Shown here piece after piece: positions 58,882 through 64,000 of a stretch of 64,000 nt of DNA. The notes beneath the pieces are model-generated. The model worked only from the letters and a program-made list of their open reading frames with translations. It was not told the origin of the DNA and did no database searches. The DNA is taken from positions 3,162,001-3,226,000 of the forward strand of contig NW_026570221.1 of assembly GCF_019649055.1 (NCBI RefSeq), read 5' to 3'. The stretch's first letter is position 1. The number at the start of each line of letters is the position of its first letter. Position numbers and translations under genes: made by a program. The stretch comes from Paramacrobiotus metropolitanus. Taxonomy: Eukaryota > Tardigrada > Eutardigrada > Parachela > Macrobiotidae.

Positions 58882-60515
58882 CTGTCAACAACAATCAAGC
58901 ATCAGTTAGACTGACAAAATTTTAATGCTATAAGCCGCATAATTGTTGTTTTCAGTAGTTCACCGAGAAAATCGTTTCGCCCGCCACTACTGCTTGGGCA
59001 CTTGAACACTCAGCTGGCTCAGTTTTATTCTTTCAAAGCATGCATACCTTTATGCTAGTCTGTTCAGCCCTGTTTGTGTCAGCGTTTTTAACTGTAAAAA
59101 CTTTATCTTCTTAACACTCGCACAATTTCACGTTCGATTTACGTCGGCTTTTTCTGTGCGCCGGCCAGGCAGCTCCAATCACGATCGTGCAACACGCCCA
59201 TTTCCGGCTGTGTTACGAGGCTTTTACACACTTGCGCCAAATTTAACTTAGTTACAGTGTGCCTGATCTTTGATTTTTTCATCATTTTCCTTTACTTTTG
59301 TGCGTCGCAGAGTGCAGAGTTATTAGTTCCGATATCTAGAAAATCTGGGTCGACCCATTGTAGTTTTGTAAGTTCCTAAATCTTATCATCGGTATTATGG
59401 AGCATTGATTTGCAGATCAAGATTGGAACGCTCAGCAATATCCCTTGTCATGGGCCTTGTGCCTGCGAAAAATCTCGTTTTTCGAATAATTTGTATTAAC
59501 TCGTTTCTTCAAAGTCTGCGATACCGTAGCTCAAAAACACAGCCAGCAGCGCACATCTGCAGAATCTGTGAGGAAAGATGGTCGATGTTATGTCTACTTT
59601 CCAAATGGAGTCGACTCCTGGGTAGTTAGCAGTGTTGATTTGAGCCGTCACTATGGCAAATTCGGTTTTTAGTTATGCGAGAGGGACTCGTCTCGTCTGG
59701 GAGGCCGAGGCTGCCATTTACTTTGAGGAACTGATCTCCATTACGCTATTTCCAGATAACAACAACACAACAATGTAACGAACTGCTTATCTTCTGACGT
59801 ACGGGATCGATAAACATATTCTGACGTTTCATCAGTGAGCTCTTTGGTTTCTGTATAAACCAGCAATTCAACTTGCTCTGAGGTTGTTTTAACACGGTTG
59901 TTGTTGAGGTCGACCTCAGATGCAGTGTTCACACGGCTCCTAATTAGCAAATGATGTTTTAAAATTTTAGATTATTTTTTGGAGGAAATAAAACATTATC
60001 AATAATGAAAAGCAATGAACAATATCGAATAACAGTCATGCCTCAACCACTCAAATAATCAGCTAATAAAATATTGGTAAGATCAGATTAGCGCAGTCCG
60101 CTACAAAGCCAGTCCGAGGGAGACGATAGAACCGCGGACAGAGCGATTTTTACAGTCTCCGGTGTCACAAACTTCTCTTCCCCTATCAACAACCTAATTT
60201 TCCCTAAGTGTCAAACAGTATTAAAATATGCTTAATCACAGGATCTAGCAACGTACGTTGTCCGATTTACAAACAAAAAATCTGGTCGAGCGTAAATAGG
60301 GAAAACGTGTGTCACTTCCGGTTCGGGAGTGTTCCCGTTTTGTTGGCCAACATTAACACAGTTGGTCTGTTTTCCTAAAACTTTAGCTAATTCGATAGCT
60401 TATCAAATTCTCTAGGAATACATGTAAGGCTAGGGAGCGTGGCACAACTACAGAATTTGTTCTCGGTTTTTTAAGCATTTATTGCGCCTGAGCGGCAGTA
60501 GAAATTGTGCGAGTG
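58882..60515. other. Long intron of the inverted Cys-rich relative, part 1
   Basis: About 1.6 kb; no supported nested gene. It is followed by the foldback element at 60516-61202, also inside this intron. Confidence 0.45.
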
Positions 60516-61202
60516 TTAAGGGATTTGGCCCGGTACATAGCACTAAAATCGTGTACATTTGACGGGAATATTCGCTTTCGCGCATTTGGAAACACCTTTT
60601 TGGGTTGCTTTTCGACATTGTGTAGCCAAATGATTGGTGTACATAGGCGTGAAACCCGTTTCCGCGCGCAACATCCGGCTCGGGAGTTAAAGGGTTAACA
60701 AAATTCCAAAAAGTTTAAATGCATTCAGGTGTACCAAAAGTCTCATTATGGACCGATCCCTTTCGAACTTTGCATGTAAATGCACATAACCATGAAGATC
60801 GTTTTGACAGGGATCCACTGTTCTAGCATGTTTGTCAAATTTTAAAATGAATTTCAAAAACTTTAAAATTCATTTTAAAATTCGAAAAAAATCGTAGAAG
60901 TCTGGATCCGTGTCAAAACGGTCTTCATGGTTATTGCATTTACGCGCAAAATTTTAAAGGGATCAGTCCATAATGAGATTTTTGGTACACCTGAATGCAT
61001 TTAAACTTTTTGGAATTTTGATACCCTCATAACTTCGCAACCGGATGTTGCGCGCGCAAACGGTTTTCTCACCTAGGTATACAATTCTTCTGGCTACAAA
61101 ATACTATAAAGCAATGCAAAAAAGTGTTTGCGAGCGCGTAACAGCGAAAGTTCCCCTGGATGTACACGAACTTGGCGCTATGTACCGGGCCAAATCCCTT
61201 AA
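60516..61202. mobile_element. Foldback element, about 690 bp
   Basis: Nearly the whole element is one imperfect inverted repeat. The left arm (60516-60858) begins ttaagggatttggcccggta and its complement ends the right arm at 61202. Matches continue inward through gcgcgcaacatccgg (60664, 61043), ccaaaaagtttaaatgcatt (60709, 60999) and catgaagatcgttttgaca (60793, 60915), to aaaattcattttaaaattcg at the centre near 60859. It is a long stem with almost no loop, typical of foldback or MITE elements. No open frame of note. Confidence 0.75.
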
Positions 61203-61492
61203 AGGAAGATTGGGCGGAAATTGGGTCAGCTACTGCTCATTTTGCGCACAATCTCTGTATTCGCTATATTCGGTATCCATATTCGCTCATCGTAGTGATT
61301 GCCCTCGCACTATTCTTTGATCCGGTAGAATTCGTTTTTCCGCCAATTTACGTTTAATGTCTACAGATAATCCTCTCGAGTTCGATCGACTTCCATTTTA
61401 ATATGTGCACTTTGCAGGCTCACTACGGCAAGCAAATAGAAAGGAAAACGACCCGTTGTCCACATGCTTCCGGAACAACCTGGCATTATTAC
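61203..61492. other. Intron remainder before exon 5 of the relative
   Basis: About 290 bp between the foldback element and the donor of exon 5. Weak inverted similarity to 60480-60515 suggests that the foldback arms may extend slightly further. Confidence 0.4.
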
Positions 61493-62030
61493 CTGACACG
61501 TGATTCCCGGGATTGCGATTGTCCGCGGCTTCTATAATGCGACCTTGAATTAAATCCATCACAATTTCACCTCCGTCCTCGGTTGAATCTATCTTGGTAA
61601 TTTCATCAGCAATTGGGGTACAACCATTCCAGAGGCGACTCAGGGAAACGACATCATACTGACACAAGGCTTCGCTGTATATGGATACGCAAGAATCGCA
61701 ATCATTCTCCGGTACACAGCGAAGAACAGGTGGATTCCAACTGCTCCTACTCATGGGGCGGCTACACTGAAGTCAATAGCAAGAACAATATCATACTAGA
61801 ACAGACTTTGAAGGCATTTTATTGCTTCAGGCTAAATAGGGTACAGAGAACATGGTACCAAATTCATAAAAGTCTACGAAAACTGCCTTAGCCTCAGCAA
61901 CCTTAGCAAGTATTGCCTTAGCAACCATAATTGCACTATTATTGATCTGTTAAATAGGTTTCTTAAAGGGAATAAAAATAAATCAGAAGCTCTCCGAGCA
62001 CTCCAGAATTCATGTCATACTGATGTCATG

Positions 62031-62081
62031 CCAGCCCCGGGAACCGATCACTGCGTGCGCAGCAATCGGTTCCCGGGCTGG
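62031..62081. ncRNA. 51-nt near-perfect double hairpin
   Basis: ccagccccgggaaccgat (62031-62048) pairs with atcggttcccgggctgg (62065-62081), with one extra C. The 16-nt loop itself contains ctgcg-tg-cgcag. It is GC-rich in AT-rich surroundings and lies in the intron between exons 4 and 5 of the inverted Cys-rich relative. It may be a structured RNA, a mobile-element tip or a site for a DNA-binding protein; nothing distinguishes these here. Confidence 0.4.
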
Positions 62082-62451
62082 ACGAAACAAAACGGGCAGA
62101 AAATTTGAACGAATAGCCCGTTAATTGTCCCATCGGTTAAAAACTTTGATGTTGCAGAAGCATATTTTCAGCTGCACGTACCTTGTAATGAAACTGGTAC
62201 TTGACCTTCAGCGGATCGCCAAGTTGAGCGGATCCACCGACTGTAGCGATATCTGGCACAGTACAGTGTCTGAAAAGCGGGCCCGTAAGCTTTCTGAACA
62301 TGTCGTGCGGTGGGATCGAGAAGCCAAAACACTGCACACAAAAGATTACTGTACTGTACACTCAAAATCAAGTACATAGTAGTGCACAAATACAACAAAG
62401 GAAAGTGGTGACAGTAGTACTAGTACAATACATCAAATGAAATTATTGGCC

Positions 62452-62580
62452 AAGGTCAAAAGGAGGGAGGACTTTTGAGAGGGAGGAATTTCTGCGTGGT
62501 CAAAAAGAGGGAGGAATTTTTGACGAGAGGGAGGGAGGGAGGAATTTTGATATGGTCAAAAAGGGGGAGAAATTTTTTCG
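62452..62580. repeat. Purine-rich tandem repeat
   Basis: Three units start with ggtcaaaa at 62454, 62498 and 62554, each followed by gggaggaattt-type text, with inner gggagggaggga runs. Unit length is about 44-56 bp. Confidence 0.7.
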
Positions 62581-62596
62581 AAATTCAAACGAAATA

Positions 62597-63035
62597 CTTA
62601 GGGACCTCGAACCCAGGTCTCCGAGGTCGCCACCAAGATATTCTCATTATATACACAGTTTAAAGGGCTGAGTCCAACTGAAGTAGTCCGGGACCTCGAA
62701 CCCGGGTCCCCAAAGTCGCCACCGAGATTTTCTCTTCAAGCGGGCGAGCGAAGCGAGCCCGCGTTTGTAATTCAAGACATGTCGAGGGCTCGATGAAACG
62801 GAAGCACTAGTGACCTTTAGGTCGCGACGTGACCTTTGGGTCTCCACAGATTTTCATGGTGATTCCTATACAGTTCGACATGCTGAGTCGAATTAAAGTA
62901 CTGGAGGACCATCGAAACCGGGTCCCAGATGTCGCCACCACGGTATGCAACATATATGCACTGTTTGCTTTTCGGAGTCGGACTGAAGTGCTCAGAGACC
63001 TCGGAACCGCGTCCCTCGAACCTGCAATGTTTTAA
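62597..63035. repeat. Diverged minisatellite, about 90-bp unit
   Basis: The phrase gacctcgaacccgggtcc, followed by gtcgccaccgagattttct, recurs in altered form near 62601, 62690, 62830, 62905 and 62995. Between units there is a shared atatacacagtttaaaggg / atatgcactgtttgcttttcgg stretch and ctgagtcgaactgaagt. Short minus-strand open frames here are by-products of the repeat. Confidence 0.6.
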
Positions 63036-64000
63036 CACCTCACACTAAACTTTTGGTCACCGGATGTCCAGATTTCGGGTTACAGTACCTGAATACATCT
63101 TAAAACTGAACTTCCACTTGTAAATACTTTGCATGTCATTATCTGGAATCCTCAATTTTTAAGCACCAAAATGCTTTAAACCTAAATACATAATCACGCA
63201 AAAATATTTACTCCTTAAAACTTCGCTTTTTTTATTTTTGTTAAATAAAAATAAGTTGTTTAAAATGTTAAGAAACCTAAACAACTATTAACTTAACAGT
63301 TATATTGATAACTGAATCTTCGAACACCAGAACTTCAAGGTCGGTGCATATACAACAACCAAAATAGCTAAAATTGAAGACATCTGGATAGTTCAATATA
63401 GATGCCAAAATACTTTAGATGTGTAGAGTTGTTAATGTCAAAAAGCCTAAGTTCGAAGTAAATAATAGGCCAAATCTCGATTTACCAATACATACTACCA
63501 TCTTCAAATCCATAGGTAGGCTCATTATCTTAAATTAAATCTAAGTAGCTACCAGAAATCCACTTCAACACTGGTCGGGTACAGTAGCCAAAATTCAGAA
63601 CGAATATTATCTGAGGCGTTAATTTGGTTTTCAAAAACTGCGCAAGAACACCGATATATCAGTTCCAATGAATTTATTTTCCTATAGATTTCGTATACAT
63701 CCATCCGCACAGAATGAGTTGTATAAGGATGAGAAGCGATTCGCAACAGAACTTAACTGCCAGTGTTAAGTGCTGAATGAGACGAAACTCAGTCGAACTG
63801 AAATAAATAAAAATCCTAAAATTTTTCTGGCTGCTTAATTAATTTTTATTTTAAAAATCTGAAATTTTAAAGTGTTTCGTGAATTTTGAAGCGGAAATTA
63901 GATTATTTTTCTTAACCTTTCAACTACTGCCCAAATGAAAATCATTTTAACAAAAATTCTGTTTAAAAAAATTTTATTTTCACGTTCAGTTCAAATTTAA
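63036..64000. other. No gene seen
   Basis: AT-rich to the end of the window; no exon of the inverted Cys-rich relative (exons 1-3) could be found here. Confidence 0.4.

Larger units (their letters stand above)
58548..62331 (-). pseudogene. Inverted, half-length Cys-rich relative (exons 4-6 only)
   Basis: Three exons match the second half of the Cys-rich genes: exon 4 at 62331-62182 (FSIPPHDMF, then VKYQFHYK), exon 5 at 61766-61493 (CVPENDCDSC, YSEALCQYDVVSLSRLW, then HVSG), exon 6 at 58881-58548 (VIHPC, CGSR, CGRC, GYTMKV). Exon boundaries and phases agree with copies 1 and 3. Exon 6 has a one-base deletion just before VIHPC relative to the others (AAAAGAGCATGG where six bases are expected), so the frame from exon 5 meets a stop after CDDAKRAW. 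Exons 1-3 are not visible between 62332 and the window end. It is much more diverged than copies 1-3, so it is an older relative. It could still be live if the deletion is a sequencing error and the 5' exons lie outside. Confidence 0.65.

Noticed and set aside
62597-63038. Minus-strand frames as a protein, or tRNA B-box-like ggttcgaggtcc as a SINE
   Set aside because: The frames are by-products of the tandem repeat, and the B-box match is imperfect with no A box at the usual spacing.
1-64000. CRISPR arrays, bacterial operons, tRNA or rRNA genes
   Set aside because: No regular repeat-spacer pattern, no cloverleaf seen by eye and no rRNA-like sequence; the split genes are eukaryotic.

Overview
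The window is animal nuclear DNA. Genes are split into many short exons with GT-AG introns, mostly 50 bp to 2 kb. Proteins include P2X ion channels, a membrane guanylate cyclase and a tetraspanin, and there are diverged tandem gene copies and small transposable-element relics. P2X receptors are missing from insects and nematodes such as C. elegans but present in tardigrades, arachnids, molluscs and others, so a small invertebrate is likely. A tardigrade is my best guess, held weakly. The single-exon open frames miss most of the coding content, so I built the gene models by joining exons on splice signals, reading phase and protein similarity.

Layout. 1-9.4 kb: two copies of a segment, each ending in a tiny two-exon secreted Cys-rich protein gene (+). 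Between and inside them are decayed 3' ends of one retroelement, and copy 1 also holds relics of a P2X gene (-). 9.7-24.4 kb: two tandem P2X receptor genes (-), intact through 10 exons each, with an intergenic stretch (14.4-15.7 kb) that holds a possible mini-peptide gene and a run of hairpins. 25.3-31.0 kb: a receptor guanylate cyclase (-) complete from ectodomain to stop, with an altered catalytic centre. 32.8-38.4 kb: a tetraspanin (+) that appears to be spliced in phase onto about 700 residues of helical, unrecognised protein, followed by a dead copy of one of its exons. 40.2-56.0 kb: three tandem copies (+) of a six-exon gene for a secreted Cys-rich protein built from two repeated halves. 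Copies 1 and 3 are intact and copy 2 is a pseudogene. 58.5-62.3 kb: a fourth, inverted, half-length and frameshifted relative. 60.5-64 kb: a large foldback element, a near-perfect hairpin, tandem repeats and AT-rich sequence.

Biology. The clearly identified genes are all cell-surface or secreted: ATP-gated channels, a peptide-receptor-type cyclase, a tetraspanin and secreted Cys-rich proteins. I see no sign of a shared pathway. The pattern is local tandem duplication followed by divergence or death of some copies. The two most novel items are the tetraspanin-helical fusion and the two-fold-repeat secreted family.
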